NCBI GenBank assembly: GCA_950295325.1
Contig: OX485805.1
Coordinates: 8,866,501-8,930,500, forward strand
Source: Polytrichum commune
Taxonomy: Eukaryota; Streptophyta; Polytrichopsida; Polytrichales; Polytrichaceae
Length of the DNA: 64,000 bases
Reading direction: 5' to 3'
Position 1 is the stretch's first letter; each line of letters starts with the position of its first letter. Below, piece after piece: positions 47,189 through 60,430 of this stretch. The notes under the pieces were generated by a model. The model worked only from the letters and a program-made list of their open reading frames with translations. It made no database searches and was not told the DNA's origin. Position numbers and translations under genes: made by a program.

Positions 47189-50100
47189 ATGCCGTGGTGC
47201 GCGTATTGTGCGAAGGACCAGATTGCCGAGCAGGACGATATCAATGGATTCACGTGAGTCGTCTTGTTCCTTGAGGAGAATTGAGGCCTTTCTTTTTCCC
47301 GCTTTCTAGCCTTAAGGCCATTGAGAATCTGGAGGTTGAGAGGTGGCTTCTCTTTGGGTTCTGAATTTGTGGTGCGATGATTTTTGTGTGTGTGTATTTC
47401 AGGTGTTGTACGGGGTGTGGGAGAGTGTTGGATGACAATGTGTACTCGACGGCTGTTACCTTCACCAAAGGAGCTGATGGCATGGTATGGGTACATACTT
47501 TGTTCTTTTGTTAGTTGCTCAAAACGATGTTTGTTGTACCTCATCCAAAACCATGTCAGAAAAAAATCCTCGCTTTGGTAACGTGATTGGATATAGCCTC
47601 AGGTTTAAGGGGGGGTTTAAGGTGACATGAGGTGACATAAGGTTGCACGTGAAACGATGGATTAACATCGTGGCTTAGGAAAGTACTGGTTTTTGTAGAA
47701 GAATTGCTGCCCGAGCAATCAGGATTAATTTGTTCAACTTTTTTTCTTTTTCTTTCTGTCGAGAGTACAGAGCCAAGCAGAAGGAAACTTTCTACGAGAT
47801 GGACAATCAAGCCTGTTACGAATCGGTGGTGGGCAGGGTCGAGTTCTTGGCTTTCAATCGAATTCACACGAAAAGACACTCACCAAGGGTAGGTACTCGC
47901 TTAACGCTTTTTGGAGGTTGTATATGTTCGAGTAATTTTCTGGCAGCCCTCAATTGTTCTCTGTTAGGTTGCTTTGCACTTGTCTGGAGGAAAAAAGTGA
48001 TGCCTTGGGCATGAGAAAACTTTAGGGAATCTTTAGTGGATGTTAAAGACCAGCCGACGCTGCATGTGCTCTCTGTAGATTTCATACCGTTTTTTTTCCC
48101 TCTGTGCAATCGGTAGTTACTAAAGTTTCCGACAAACTGAGTCTAGTGCCTGATGGTTCCTGTTTTAAACCTAGTTGTGTTTACTAATAGTTTACTCTGG
48201 TCGGTCTTTGTGATTCTAGGGAAGCATGAGATACAAGAAATTGCTGACCGGCTTAATGTTCGTCCCCGAGAGGATCTGGTGCAAGCTGCACATCGATTTT
48301 ACACGGTTGGTGTGTCCAAACTTTTAATTGAGTGGTAACAGGAATTGTGACTTTTTCTTGAAGACATTTGTTCAAGATTTTTGTTGTTGGATAATGTGCC
48401 ACAGGCTGAAAGGGAATGCTTACTTTCTTGGGTTGTTCCTTGAAAAATTAGTAGGAGAAGTCCAGCTTGCATGGATTGTTGACCCTCTACATACTGTCAA
48501 CACTGTCCAGAAGTCAGCTTGCAGTGAATGATTCGACACTTCTGACGAAAGATTTTCAATGTTTGGTCCCGCCATGCAGATTGCCTTGGAGCGGAATTTC
48601 ACAAGGGGTCGACCAACACAGCGGGTAGCTGGGGCGTGCTTATACATTGTATGCCGGTAACTTACTGATGTACCATGAGTTTCTTCATGACCAATTTCTA
48701 TGTGTTTCTATGAGTAGGGTTGTTGTAAAGTGTCTGTATTGGACTGTTGTTCCTTGGGCTTTAGGCAGTAACTTTGTCCTTGTCAACTTGAACATAGTAT
48801 TCCCAGCAGAAATGACAGATTACTTGAATGTGCACCAGCCATTGGGTCAAGATATGCATATGGTGTTTTAGGGTTTTTTTGTAAAGGGCAAGAGGTTGTG
48901 GGTGCAGGCAAGAGAACAAGCCGTTCATGCTTATCGACTTCTCTGATTGTTTGCAAACCAATGTGTATGTTCCACAAACCCCTCTCATATTTACTGACTG
49001 CAGTGACTAAGCATCCCGATACCTATATTTGGTATTATCATGTTGGCTTTGGGTGACATGCTGATGTTATTTTGCTGCATTCGCAGTCCATTTATAAAAT
49101 AGGTATATCTTTCATATGTTTGCAGTCATGGTTCTTAAAAATATTGGATGGGTGCATGGCTTGCGCAATGCAGGTATGTGTTGGGAGCTGTATTTCTGCA
49201 ATTGTGTCAACTGCTGCGGCTTGAACAGCATCCTGTCATGCAGAAACCTGTTGACCCCAGTTTGTTCATTCATCGCTTTGCTGATCGTAGGTTTTCCTCT
49301 CTCCATCTGCCACAAGTTGTTATGAGTTTATGAAGCTTTATATGCATGTTCATATCCTTTATGAAGGCAATAGTTAAAATTCTCTTTGTAAATGAATTTG
49401 ATACATGAAATGAAGTATATGATTCACCATATTTGTTTCCAACATTCTTTTTATGATTAGTATTAATATGTTGGTTGAAACTACAGGACTTGATTTTGGA
49501 AATAAGATGCATACGGTTGCGAACTCAGCTTTGCGCTTGGTGGCTAGTATGAAACGGGATTGGATGCAGGTTTTTCCTAAAACTCACGCAATCCTTTTAG
49601 AGACTGTACAAAATGGCAGGAATATGATGATTTTTTTTTTTCAAAGACAATTTGTATACTGTTTTAAGAAGCTGAAATATCATTGCAAGCACTCAAATGT
49701 CATTCATGTGCAGACAGGAAGACGACCTAGTGGTATTTGTGGAGCAGCACTTTTCATAGCAGCACATATTCATGGATTTGAGCGGTCAAAAGCTGATGTG
49801 GTATTCATCTACACCACCTTCTGACTTTCCTTCAGTGTTGTTGTTTTATTGTTATGTGATTTATTTATTAAATTACCCCCCCCCCCCCCCCTTGTGTTTA
49901 AGGAGTCTTAATGAAATCAGATCATGCCTTGTAGCTCTCTGGTTTATATAAATATACTCTTGAAGGATGTGGATGGCAGTGGTATCCATCTCCCACTTGT
50001 TGGAAATTACTGCATACTATAGCAGAACAATTGCCAATACAATAACACAGAGTGCTACAGTGATGTGAAGTTGATCTGTTTTCATTTCTGGGACTCAGGT

Positions 50101-53100
50101 GAGTGTGGTGCATATCTGTGAGGCAACTCTCAAGAAGAGATTGGTTGAGTTTGAGCACACGGAATCTGGCAGTTTAACGGTATGTTTTGAATCTTGGAAG
50201 TGGATATAACTTGGCCTCTCATCAGTGTTTATAGATGTTGCAGAACTGAGGAATTGGAGATGACAAATTTAAAATTGATCTTTTGTAATTTGTTGAGTCT
50301 AAAGTTCAGTCTGTCGGAAGCTGATTTCAGTGCAAGGCTTTTCTAGTGGTTTCACATGATATGTATTCCTTTGGTATGAGCTTGACTGCCTTATGGGACA
50401 TGCCGCACATTCCTTATCCAAACCGGGAAGTACAGGAAGCTTCATCTATGTTCAAGTGTTTTGACGATCTGACAAAGTGCTTGCTTCCAGACTGAAGAGT
50501 TTAATGCTAAAGCGAAGGAGATTGATCTACAAATCAGGATAGGTCTTGTCAGCCCACAGCTAGAAGGCAAAGGAACAATGGAGATAATCTGTGAACATAA
50601 GGACATGGGTGTAGCCCACTATGCTCATGGTCTTTGCCGCAAATGCTATGATGATGTAAATACTTTTCCCTCTATGCTTATCTGATTGTAAGAAAATTCT
50701 GAATTTCCTTTTCCTCACAGTATTCATGCATTCAGAGCTACTTGAAGATGGGTTTTGGGAAAGAAGTAACTGCCACATTCATACAAATAGTTGATGGTTG
50801 GATTTGAGACATAGACTTTTCAAGAGGCATGGTACCTTGTTACATATACCATATCTAAAGTGAAGTTTGGTTGGTATTGCATAGAAATGACCATTAACTG
50901 GATTCTTTACTTTCTGTTTCTGTAGTTTGTTGAGGTATCAGGAGGCATGCAAGGTGGCTCTGCTCCACCAGCCTTTCAACGTGCTGAGAAGAAGCGCTTG
51001 GAGGAAGAGTCAAAGGAGAAGGAGAAGGAGAAGGAGAAGGGTCTTGTCTTATGGGAAGGAGAAGATAACCCCACTTCTGGAAAACTTACTATCAAGGGAC
51101 GAGGTCGAGGACAAGGTCGAGGACGTGGAAGGGATTTTCGTGGAAAAGGGAAGAGGAAACGAAAATGGGTTGATGGGTGTGAAATGAACATTGAAAGTGA
51201 TGCAGAAGATGCAGTTGAAGAGCCAGCTGAAAAGTGGAAAGGTTCAGGGAAAGGCCGAGGTTGGGGACGGGGAAGAGGACGAGGACGAGGGAGAATTCAG
51301 CCAGAGGTTGAAGAATCGGAAGAAGACTCTGACATGGATGTTCCACTTGCAAGTGCATTGCCTTTAAGTTCTAAGTCTCCACATAAGCTACTGACTAATA
51401 AACCAGTTGAGGATCCAGTTGTGACACCTACAGTCAAGACAGATGTAACACTTACAGTCAAGAAAGACTCAAAAGAGTTTGTATCGGAAGGTCCTATGGA
51501 ACGAGTGAGAGAGGATGGAAATACTGCGGCACTTGAGGAGAGTGTTCCAGTACCTGTGTTAGAGAAGAGGCAGTTGGAGATCTTGTGCGTGGATCCAATC
51601 TGTGCACCAGAAGAGAATTGTGTCAATGGAGACACCGTTGGGGAAGCTGTCATCGAGAGGGAGGGTGATGAGAAACAGGCGCTGCGTGCAGCCAGGGATG
51701 ATGACTGGTTGGATAATGATGCTGACACACTCTCTGATATTGATGATGATGAGGTTTGCCCTGCTACTTTGAAACATACTAGTTGCTATAGATAGAAGAT
51801 TGCAATCAGTAGAACAGTGCTTTTTTGTGTGTTTGTGTGAACTTAGGAGACTAACTTCTTACTATTATTTGTGAATGTGGTCATGCATAAAAAGAGTTTG
51901 TAAGTTTAATACAATAATGAGCTTACTCCATGTATTTGGAAAAGCTGTTGTGTATTGTAACATTTCTTACCAATACAGTTACTAATTATGCTGGGTTTAC
52001 AGTTGAAGGCATACTTACACAATGATGAAGAAGTGCGGCTGAAGACAATCATATGGACAGAAATGAACAAGGAGTACCTTGAGGTAGTACACCAACCTCC
52101 TCAACCACATATTTTCCAAAGCCTCCTAGGTTGTGGAGTTTATCGGAGTTGCCCGTGGTGGCTTAGAGTCGGGGTATTTTTGAATTTGAAATTGGTAAAT
52201 TCAAATGGTCAGGATGCACTCTGTAATGAGGTGTATGATTGGCAAGTAACGGAAGAGTGATTGCAAGAGCAAGGATTCTTCAACAATGCATAATAATCAT
52301 GTCCACCTTTTTCAGCCAACTCAACATGGGCGTTAGTGGCTTTTTGATATAAGATTCACCATGACTAAAGAAAACCCAGGAAGAGATGCAGAAATGATCA
52401 AGAGTGTGATATATGTATCTTTCATATAAATATTGAAGAACTGCAGTATATAATACCATTGAACCCAAAGATGTAGAGCGAACATTGGGCTTGGGAAACA
52501 ATTTGGATCTGGTGGTTGCAAGGCTTGGAGAGAAGTGATAAAGCACAAATAACTTGACCAGCAAAAAATATTGAACAGAGTAGAAACTTGTAAAGTGTTC
52601 ATTGGTATTTTTTTACCTCAGTACCCTCTACTAGATAATAATCATCTGGAATGAGTTTCCTTTGCTGATCTCTGCTTCTCTGGTCCAATACAGGAACAAG
52701 CGGCAAAGCAAGCAGCGATTGCAGCCACCGAGGCAGCTAGAATGGCAGCATTTGAAGCAGCTGCAACAAACTCTGCCAGTGCAGCAGAGCTAGCAGCAGC
52801 TGCAGCTGCTGCTGTAGCCAAGTTAAAGAAGGCATGTGAAGCATTCAAGTTTGACTTGCGATCTTAGTTGATGCTTTCTGATTTATTATAGAAGTGTGCC
52901 TAGTGCTGTGGGCTCACAGATTCAGGAAATGCTCGTGCAGTTTGGAGGGGTTGTGTATCTTGGCATTGGTTAGCTGGTTGAGTGAGTTGTAGAATACGAG
53001 GATCCAATGTGAAGGAGCTTATCTCCATGGATGCAGAGGAGCTGCTATTTGTGGCTCTTTGTGAACATTTTGCCTTACATGGTTTATATTGATTTCCAGG

Positions 53101-54868
53101 ATCGCAAACAAAAGAGAGCTGACGATGCAAAAAAACCTCCTGCCCAGAATGCTGCTGATGCAACTCGTCAAATGCTTGAAAGCAAGGTACTTATGCTTTC
53201 TCAAAACCCCCACTTATGAAACATGCATGTAGTAAAAAATCTATTCAACATATGTGTTTACTTCATCCCTAAGAGCATGTGACAACCCATTCTTATTTCA
53301 GGTGTATATGTCGAAACATAGTTAAGGTTGACTTGAGATATATCTACTATCAAGTATTTGTTTCTTGAAACATGCCAATTGGGACGATCTAAGCAGTTTG
53401 TCATACAGGCCTAGGCGGCTTGGTTATGGAACTGATTGGTGAACCGCCTCTGACATTTTTGTTTTGTTTCTACAGAAATTGAGCTCCAAAGTGAACTATG
53501 CAGTTCTTGCTGACCTTTTTAATGCAGAGGTGCACCACCGCCTTTGGCCATTCCATTACTTTTGTAGAGATTGACAACTATTGTTTCATGCATATTTATA
53601 ATATTGTGTACAACTAGGATGGTTTTTGAGATATGTTCATGTGAAGACCACCATAAATGCTGTTGATGCTTTGTTGTGTTCTCAATGTCATAGAGTAGAG
53701 GTCCATGACTGATACAATCGTCATGATTTGTTATCTTTTTGTTAACCGTGATGTTTTCTGCAGGAGTCGGGGAAGCTTTCTGCAATAGAGGAGAGTACTG
53801 AGGAAGATATGGATGGAAATTCGGGTCCTATTAGACTTGTGAAAAGGAAGGGCAAGGTGACCTTTGCTGATGATGCACAGGTATATTGTTCTGTCTCCAC
53901 TCTGTTTTTGGAACGCACTCTTGTTTCACTATATTTTTCCGACCAGGAAATTATCCAAATTTAGATTATAGTAGAGTTATCTGTAAAGTAAAGCAGATGA
54001 AACCATGGGTTTAGTCCCAAACCCTTACTTTATGAGAATGAACACAAAAGTCACCCAAGTTTTCTTAATGCTTAAATCACCATACACAAAGAGTTGGTGT
54101 CGGGCTATTAAAAACTTGCTTTCTAACTTGTCCTACTAGGATGGGTGGGCCAAGCTAGCCTTGCATAAGCCGATCTGTGATTTAGGACAGAGGGTCCCAT
54201 GCGTTTAGATCCTAAGATACTCTCAGTTTTTGAGGTCCCAAAAGTTTCATCCAACTTTCAAATAGGCTCCAATACACAACGAGCTCGTAATAGAAAGTTT
54301 TCTCAAGGAAGGGTCAAACCCAAGGTTTCATCCCTCTTTGAGGGACTGTACAGATAACTTTATTGTGTTAGTAAGCTTCAGATCTTTCCTGGCCATCAAG
54401 GATTTATGTAGATGGGAGCTTATGTTACAGCTAACAGTTGTCCAAAAATGATTATTTTCTTAGTTTAGGTAGAGCTCAGTGTTTTTACACTATTTACACT
54501 AAATTGGACCTTCTCTGAGATGCTCAAGTTCATCATTAGTCTGCAGTTTTTTTGGGGGGGGGGGGAGTTTGAGAGCCGTAGTGGAGGAGATGAGGCTTGG
54601 GAATTTGGAGTGGAAGCAATTGAGCTGTGTATCTTATGCAAGCACATGTTCTGTGATTGGGTTGGGATTGCAGGTGGCCAGTGTGACAGGCAAAACAGAG
54701 GATGATGATGGGAAGGATGATGAACCAAAATTAGAAGAGGAGGGAGACATTGATGAAGATGCTGGAGAAGATGAGGAAGAAGTGTATGAAGATGTGCACA
54801 ACTACAATGATGTGGAATTACCCACATTTGGGGCTGCGGAGGAAGAGGATTACTATGAGGAGTATTGA
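47189..54868 (+). CDS. BRF1: BRF1, TFIIIB subunit (TFIIB-related factor of RNA polymerase III)
   Basis: Eighteen exons join in frame to 837 residues: 47189-47253, 47403-47484, 47771-47888, 48220-48305, 48580-48656, 48908-48964, 49174-49286, 49487-49569, 49714-49800, 50099-50179, 50491-50655, 50926-51753, 52003-52083, 52694-52831, 53100-53186, 53476-53529, 53764-53880 and 54674-54868. The N-terminal zinc ribbon uses Cys4, Cys7, Cys24 and Cys27. Two cyclin folds follow (about residues 80-270), with NFTRGRPTQRVAGACLYI and TGRRPSGICGAALFIAAHIH. The Brf1-specific block YLHNDEEVRLKTIIWTEMNK (exon 13) and the Lys-rich SSKVNY block lie in the C-terminal half that contacts TBP and Pol III in other species. 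Exon 12 (residues 339-614) is unusually long, with Gly-Arg repeats. The C-terminus is very acidic. The protein is longer than yeast or human Brf1 mainly because of exon 12. Intron 14 appears to use a GC donor. Confidence 0.93.
51093..51296 (+). repeat. Gly-Arg repeat coding tracts in BRF1 exon 12
   Basis: Two tracts (residues about 396-418 and 445-461) read GRGRGQGRGRGRDFRGKGKR and GKGRGWGRGRGRGRGR. The DNA is a degenerate GGACGAGGT-type hexanucleotide or nonanucleotide repeat. They resemble RGG/GAR nucleic-acid-binding tails. Confidence 0.85.
53980..54350 (-). repeat. Dispersed repeat, copy 3, inside a BRF1 intron
   Basis: The minus strand of intron 17 (53881-54673) carries the same block as 38170-38580: GTCCCTCAAAGAGGGATG, ACGAGCTCGTTGTG, GGCTTATGCAAGGCTAGC, AATAGCCCGACACCA and TTTGGGACTAAACCCATGG in order. 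It is the fullest of the three copies. A G-rich run (54550-54565) lies further along the same intron. Confidence 0.75.
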
Positions 54869-56226
54869 GTTGGAATATAGATTCCCAATGCTGCCCTTGT
54901 ATCAGTATCCCACTGTCCATATTCTTTTGTTCCTGAATGTAGAGCTTACAGACAGACAGACAGACAGCCAGGTGACCCATCAGATGTTAAACAGTAGAAA
55001 TTATACATCCTTCCATCAAGGAAAACAGAGTTGTACACTATGAATCTCATGCGGCACTGCTTCCAAGAAGCAGAAATTTATTGATGGGTCAATTGGCTTG
55101 GCATTAAGATGTACAATATGAGAGTTTTCTCTCTAGTTGGATTTTGAATTAAATTGATAAACTGGAGTCATATGAGCCCTTCTGTAAAGTCTCTAGTGGG
55201 TTGTTCCATCAGCACAATGGTACGTTCTAGTGTTGTTACTCAATGTAAGACAGTTTGCCCATATGCCATGTGGGATGCATTTGTTGAAGATTCAAGAGAG
55301 TGAATTAGTGATGTGATTGGACAAAAACGTGTTCAATGTCTTTGGCCCTGTCTTTAGTTGCTCAGGTCTGGTACCTACTTTTCTTAAATAACAGTGCCAC
55401 TACTTGTTAATTATGAGGTGTTTAGCTCAAAGTGGACATTTCATGATGCTCAATATTGCTGCACTTCTGTTCAAACTTGGTGTGTGAATCATTATGAAAT
55501 ACATGACTTAAAAGTAGTAAATGAGTTGACAAATCTCCACTCTAATCAAATTTTCAGACAATTCTACCTAATCCCTGCCAGTCGTTGTAATAAATCTTGC
55601 ATAGAACTGCAATATGCAGCGCATGAGAAGAGAACGGTATTCAAATACTACTTAGATTCTCCGAGTCAGGGGCTCTGAACTTGCTGGAGGTGTGCGTGAT
55701 TACCTTTTTCTCAAGCAACCCAACATAAGTTAAGTAATGACATTCATCGTCCTCTGAGCTCTATGCTCCAATTCTGGCCCATTTTGGATCTTCCTCATCA
55801 TCAATGGTCTGCATATGTTCTGGAAGGACTACCGATACCAGAACAAAAGTGCCGTTGGAATCAATTCAGAGACTCACTCAGGGTTTGGATATCATTGACA
55901 TTCTTAATATTTGCACTCATCTATGGTAGCACCGGATCAACGGTGTCTATGAAGCATCAGCAGCCCATGCGGAGCTCAATCCGTTCACCAATAAAAATCT
56001 AAGTAATCTTATCCAAAACTTTTGACGTGGCTCTTATCATCCTTCCCTTCGCTTCGGCAAAGGCCTGCTTCCCTTCAGCTTTCTGTGGAAATCAAAATCC
56101 TCACCACCTACCTTGCAAAGTGTGTACACGCATTGCAGATTGCAGATTGCACACTCGCGGCAGCTCAAGATTTCCAAGTACTACTGCGTGCCGGGTTGTG
56201 TGTTTAGCAGGTTAAGTGTACCAGCC
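54869..56226. other. 3' region of BRF1 and leader of the next gene
   Basis: A short CAGA microsatellite occurs at 54949-54968. No further gene is supported; the open frames at 55394-55678 and 55763-56002 show no family resemblance. The last 200 bp before ATG 56227 are probably the 5' leader of the plastid zinc-finger gene. Confidence 0.45.
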
Positions 56227-56637
56227 ATGGCATCCATTGTTGCACTTCAAGCTGCATCGGTGGCCACATTGGCACCGATGTCGTTGAAGAAAGCCACCAT
56301 GCCAGGATCATCATCCTCAAAGGTTTCATCTCTGAGCTTGAAGCAGAGAGTGAACGAGAAAGCTTCTCGGGGACCTAAGGTGGTGTGCGCAGTGGGAGAT
56401 GTCTCCGCCGAAGGCACCAACTACTTGATTGCAGGCGCCATAGCCATCGCCTTGGTGGGGACAGCCTTACCTATCCTGTTCTCTCGCAAGGATTTGTGCC
56501 CGGAGTGCGATGGTGCAGGCTTCGTCCGCAAGACCGGCAGCACCTTGAATGCCAACGCAGCCAGGAAGGATCTGCCACAAATTGTTTGCAAGCGTTGCAA
56601 CGGCCTTGGAAAGATCGGGCAAGTAGACAAGGCCTGA
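56227..56637 (+). CDS. Plastid membrane protein with a DnaJ-type CxxCxGxG zinc-binding pair
   Basis: A single exon encodes 136 residues. Residues 1 to about 50 are rich in Ser, Ala, Lys and lack acids early on, like a plastid transit peptide, with a plausible cleavage near VVCAVG. Residues about 65-85 (NYLIAGAIAIALVGTALPIL) form one membrane helix. The C-terminal domain holds CPECDGAG (Cys91, Cys94) and CKRCNGLG (Cys121, Cys124), the two-motif form of the DnaJ Cys-rich zinc finger, without a J domain. Plant plastid proteins of this type (for example BSD2- and LQY1-like) assist assembly or redox repair of photosynthetic complexes. I cannot assign this one to a named member. ATG 56227 has good context (CCAGCCATGG). 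Confidence 0.85.
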   Translation: MASIVALQAASVATLAPMSLKKATMPGSSSSKVSSLSLKQRVNEKASRGPKVVCAVGDVSAEGTNYLIAGAIAIALVGTALPILFSRKDLCPECDGAGFVRKTGSTLNANAARKDLPQIVCKRCNGLGKIGQVDKA

Positions 56638-59600
56638 GCGCCATAGCCTAGGCTTACTTAAGATGCTGCCATTGCAGAGAGACTTGTTTCTGCCGAACTC
56701 ATCTCCTTGTTGGCTCTGGTTGTACATAGTGTTGTATAATCACGTGAAAAACATGTGTCAATTCAATCTTGACCTTCCAGAATCCACTTCATTTGTGTTG
56801 AGGGATTTCATGGCCTCTTGTAATAGCCCCGAAACATCTGAAATGTCGAAATCTGCTCCCAAAAAATGTGCCAATCCAATCGTGACCTTGCAGTCGTGGC
56901 CTCTTGTAGTCCCCGAATATCCAAGATGACGACATCTGTTCCAGATGATGGATGGGAAGCAAAACTTGAGCTTGGCTTTTCATGCGCTTCCTCACAATGA
57001 AACCTGAGCTCAAATTGTAATGTTGTATGCTATTGTGCACGGATCAATGTCTAGGGTTGTAGGTCAGGGTTTTCCGTGACGATCTTGAAATATCTGAAAA
57101 TGTTGACATACTTTAGGATGTCGTCATTGAAGAAAAGCTCTTGAATGTCGACATATAAATCCTTTTGATAGCCGAGCACTACAGCGCCTTGCAAGCTAAC
57201 AATTCCTGACATACCTGGAATGACCACATTTGCTTTATAACCTGAATGGGGTGACACGTATACACTACGTCATGTATATGATTGTGTTCAGATTGGCGTT
57301 CATCACTTCACAGGTGTGTATTGAGGAATTTCGCCTCTTATAACCCTGGTATCTGCTACGATTACCAATCATGTCAGATTTAAACAAGAAGAAACCCTGT
57401 CGGTATCCTGTATCGCTTACTTTTTGTGCATCACATAAGCTAGGTGTCCACATTGGACATGCCTCACTTCACACTTTTGTCCAGGGATTTCACCTCTCAT
57501 ATCCATCTCTAATACCTGTCTGAGATGAAAACCTATATTTGCTTAGGTCCGATTTTGAAAGGGGAGTAAGATAAGCCATTGCGGTATCCTGTAATTGAAG
57601 ATCACGCCCTGCATCACAAGGTTTTCAGATTGACACTCACTTCGACTCTAATGAGTGAATACACAAGGTGAATGCCTCTCATTCCGGTGAAAATAGTTAC
57701 GAATGTTTTCCATTTTTGAGAAGGAACCTTCACAGAGGAAGGCAAACAAAATTTGAGAACCTTTCAAAATGAAAGGTCTTGCACAAAAATACCTCTAATG
57801 CTTGGGCTGATGGTGTTCCTTATTCCAGACTCTCCACCTGTACTGACTGCTCGTAGCTAGTCCACTCTTTTGTTGACGATTGCTTTTGATCCTTGAGCGG
57901 AGGAACCATTTTTAGAGATGTAACCAAACGAGTAAAGTTTGGTGGATGTTTTCAATCAACACAAGCTTCCATTGGAGATCGAGCATGACGGTCTTTGAAC
58001 ACGACTGGATTGGGGTACTCGGTTCTTTAATTCCATCATCATCAGCTATCAGATGGTTGCACCATCTGAGAACAGTTTTCTCTACTGATAAATAACATCT
58101 TTGAAGGCACTTTGAACTGTGAACGGCAGCACCTTGGAGACCTTCATGCAAACTGTCTCATGGAAGAAACCAAGCATGAATTTGTCGAAGGTTGACTCTT
58201 TACCTATGCAAATTACCTTGGGTCAAAATCAGATCACAAAAACTTATACCTTTGTTTATTAATCCATCTATCAACCATACTAACAAAACAATTCATGTAT
58301 TTTTGTTGCTGTGAAAATTAATATTCATGATAGTGGTGGAATGTCGATAAATTGGCGTGGGTTAACCTAATTGGCAACGCTGCATATAAATGAAGATGAG
58401 TAGATGAACAACAAAGTGATTGGTGTTCTATCATCTTGACGCGTGTCAAAAGACGACAAGTTTAATCTAGATATGCATAAAAGAGGCCTGGGGGTGCCAA
58501 GAGGAAGATCATCAGCTTATGTGACTTCCTTTTCTAAGCTTGGGTGGAGAGCCTTTCTCAAGTTTTTCTCTCTCTTGACTGTAATGCATGGAAAAAATAA
58601 ATTCACCCACAAGAAGCAATGAGGATTTGTCAACTCTGGCAATAAGAAATGGAAATATCCTCAAGCATGTCAAGTCTCAACTCTAACCAACCAAGATCAA
58701 CCCCACTGCCTTTTCAATTGCCTAAATGATACTTCATAGTGTAATCTGCACAGGATGTGAAAATGGCACAATCATGAATCCTATAACCCAAAACCTCATA
58801 TCTACCTAAGGTAGATGTGTCTTAAATGGTTACTTTTCTCTACCAGCCCACTTCTCCTATTGGAACGAGTCCATGTTTAGCAAATCCAAATCAAGGCTGT
58901 AGCCACTTTCCTCATCATTTTTAAAGCACATATGAATTTCTTATTTATTAACAAAGGTGAAAATTCTCGTGCTCATGAAGTGGTCTTATAGGAGTCCCTA
59001 ATTATGTTGACGATTGAACCTAGATAGGTTGTCATATTTTGAGCACGTAGTCCAATCTTTTTCGATCAAGCAGCTTCGTTATGAGAGGTTTTGTCCTATC
59101 CAATATTGACCCTACATCCCCCCCTACCTCTCCTTGTCTATGACTCCCTTCCTTTATGCCTTATTTTAAAAGCGGGAATTAAATTAGGTTATATATTTCA
59201 CCTTTGCTCTATTTTACTCTATTCTTTTACATTTACCCCATGTTTCATTCTCCGCTTCCTACACCTAATCTAGTTACCCTACTCTACTCTTTTGCATTCA
59301 CCCTACATTTCATTCTCCACTCCTTAAACCTGTTCAAGTGGTGTCTCCACAATGCCTCTATCTCAAGTTTAAGATGGAGGTAACAATCTGAGAGCTTTGC
59401 TCTAAAATTAGAAGGTGATACGCACGAAAGGCTCTACCCATTGGATGAATCAATCTTATTGAAGTACTTTGATCTCTCCTCATCTATAGCACCCATCATG
59501 CCTAATGTTAAGTAGGAGTTAACTTAGGTTCAAAAGAACTCTATCTAGATTTACATTAATCTCTAGTTATCCAAAGCTAACTTAGTGTCATTTACATTAG

Positions 59601-60430
59601 TTTCACCTCACATGGTTTGCAATTCACTCTTAATGACTTTATTTTTATTTTTATTATCTTTATTTGTTGGCTCTGTCCCATATAATGGGATAGAGGAATT
59701 GTGGAGACTGCTTTTGAGTGGTAATAGGGCCCGGATAATGCGTGTCAAAAGTTAATGGGTAGGGTTTGGTGAAGTTTAGTGAAAGCTCAATGGAAGCCCA
59801 GTGAAATTCCCAATTTAATATGAAAAGAGCTAGTAATTAAAATAATTACTTCTAAAATGTCATTTTAGGAGAGGTCCTCTTGTGGCGAAGACACATTCCC
59901 CAGTTTGTTTATTGTGATTTGCTATGATTATAAACTTGGATTTAAAAGTTAAGGTTGAACCTGAATATGCGAATATTAGTATGAGATTTTAGCAACATTT
60001 TATGGGCTTTTACAATCTTTCCTTGTTGATGTTATAATTTTTCAAAGTCAAAAAGTGTTGACATTGCCACTAATTTACTCTCTAGTGACTCTAAGATGTG
60101 GTGATAAGGTAAGCATAAAGTAATCAAACTTACCATCTTATTCCTTAAATGCATAAGCATTTTTTTTGGGTGCTTTCAAGGATTGGATAAAAACTATTGC
60201 TTGATGTAATTCAAAAGATAATCAAGTGTGGATATATTATTGTGGCCATATCAATTTGTTTATAATGGTCAAATTTTTTTATGGCTTTTGTAAAGAAAAT
60301 ATGTAGAAATTAACTCGAGTAATTCTAAAGTTAACTAAAGTTAAGAATACATATTTCTAAAGTTAACTAAAGTTAAGAAAATATATAAGTTTTAGGGTTG
60401 TTCTGTCTGTTCTTGTGTGCGTGCACAGCT
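56638..60430. other. Intergenic DNA with degenerate tandem repeats
   Basis: No gene is supported in 3.8 kb. Diverged repeats occupy about 56790-57680. From 58200 to 60400 the sequence is AT-rich with short direct repeats (TTCTAAAGTTAACTAAAGTTAAG twice at 60330-60378). Short open frames have no family resemblance. Confidence 0.5.
57284..57680. repeat. Degenerate tandem repeat, period about 160 bp
   Basis: Units share wording such as CTCACTTCACA, GGATTTCACCTCTCATA or GGAATTTCGCCTCTTATA, and CGGTATCCTGTA at matching offsets (57331 against 57492; 57402 against 57580). Fainter relatives reach back to about 56790 (GGATTTCATGGCCTCTTGTA). Confidence 0.55.

Noticed and set aside
29171-54868. A tRNA-biology cluster: tRNA pair, tRNA-dihydrouridine synthase and the Pol III factor BRF1 within 25 kb
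   Set aside because: Plant genes of one pathway are seldom clustered outside special metabolism; orientations differ and 10 kb of repeats separates Dus and BRF1. I take the closeness as chance.
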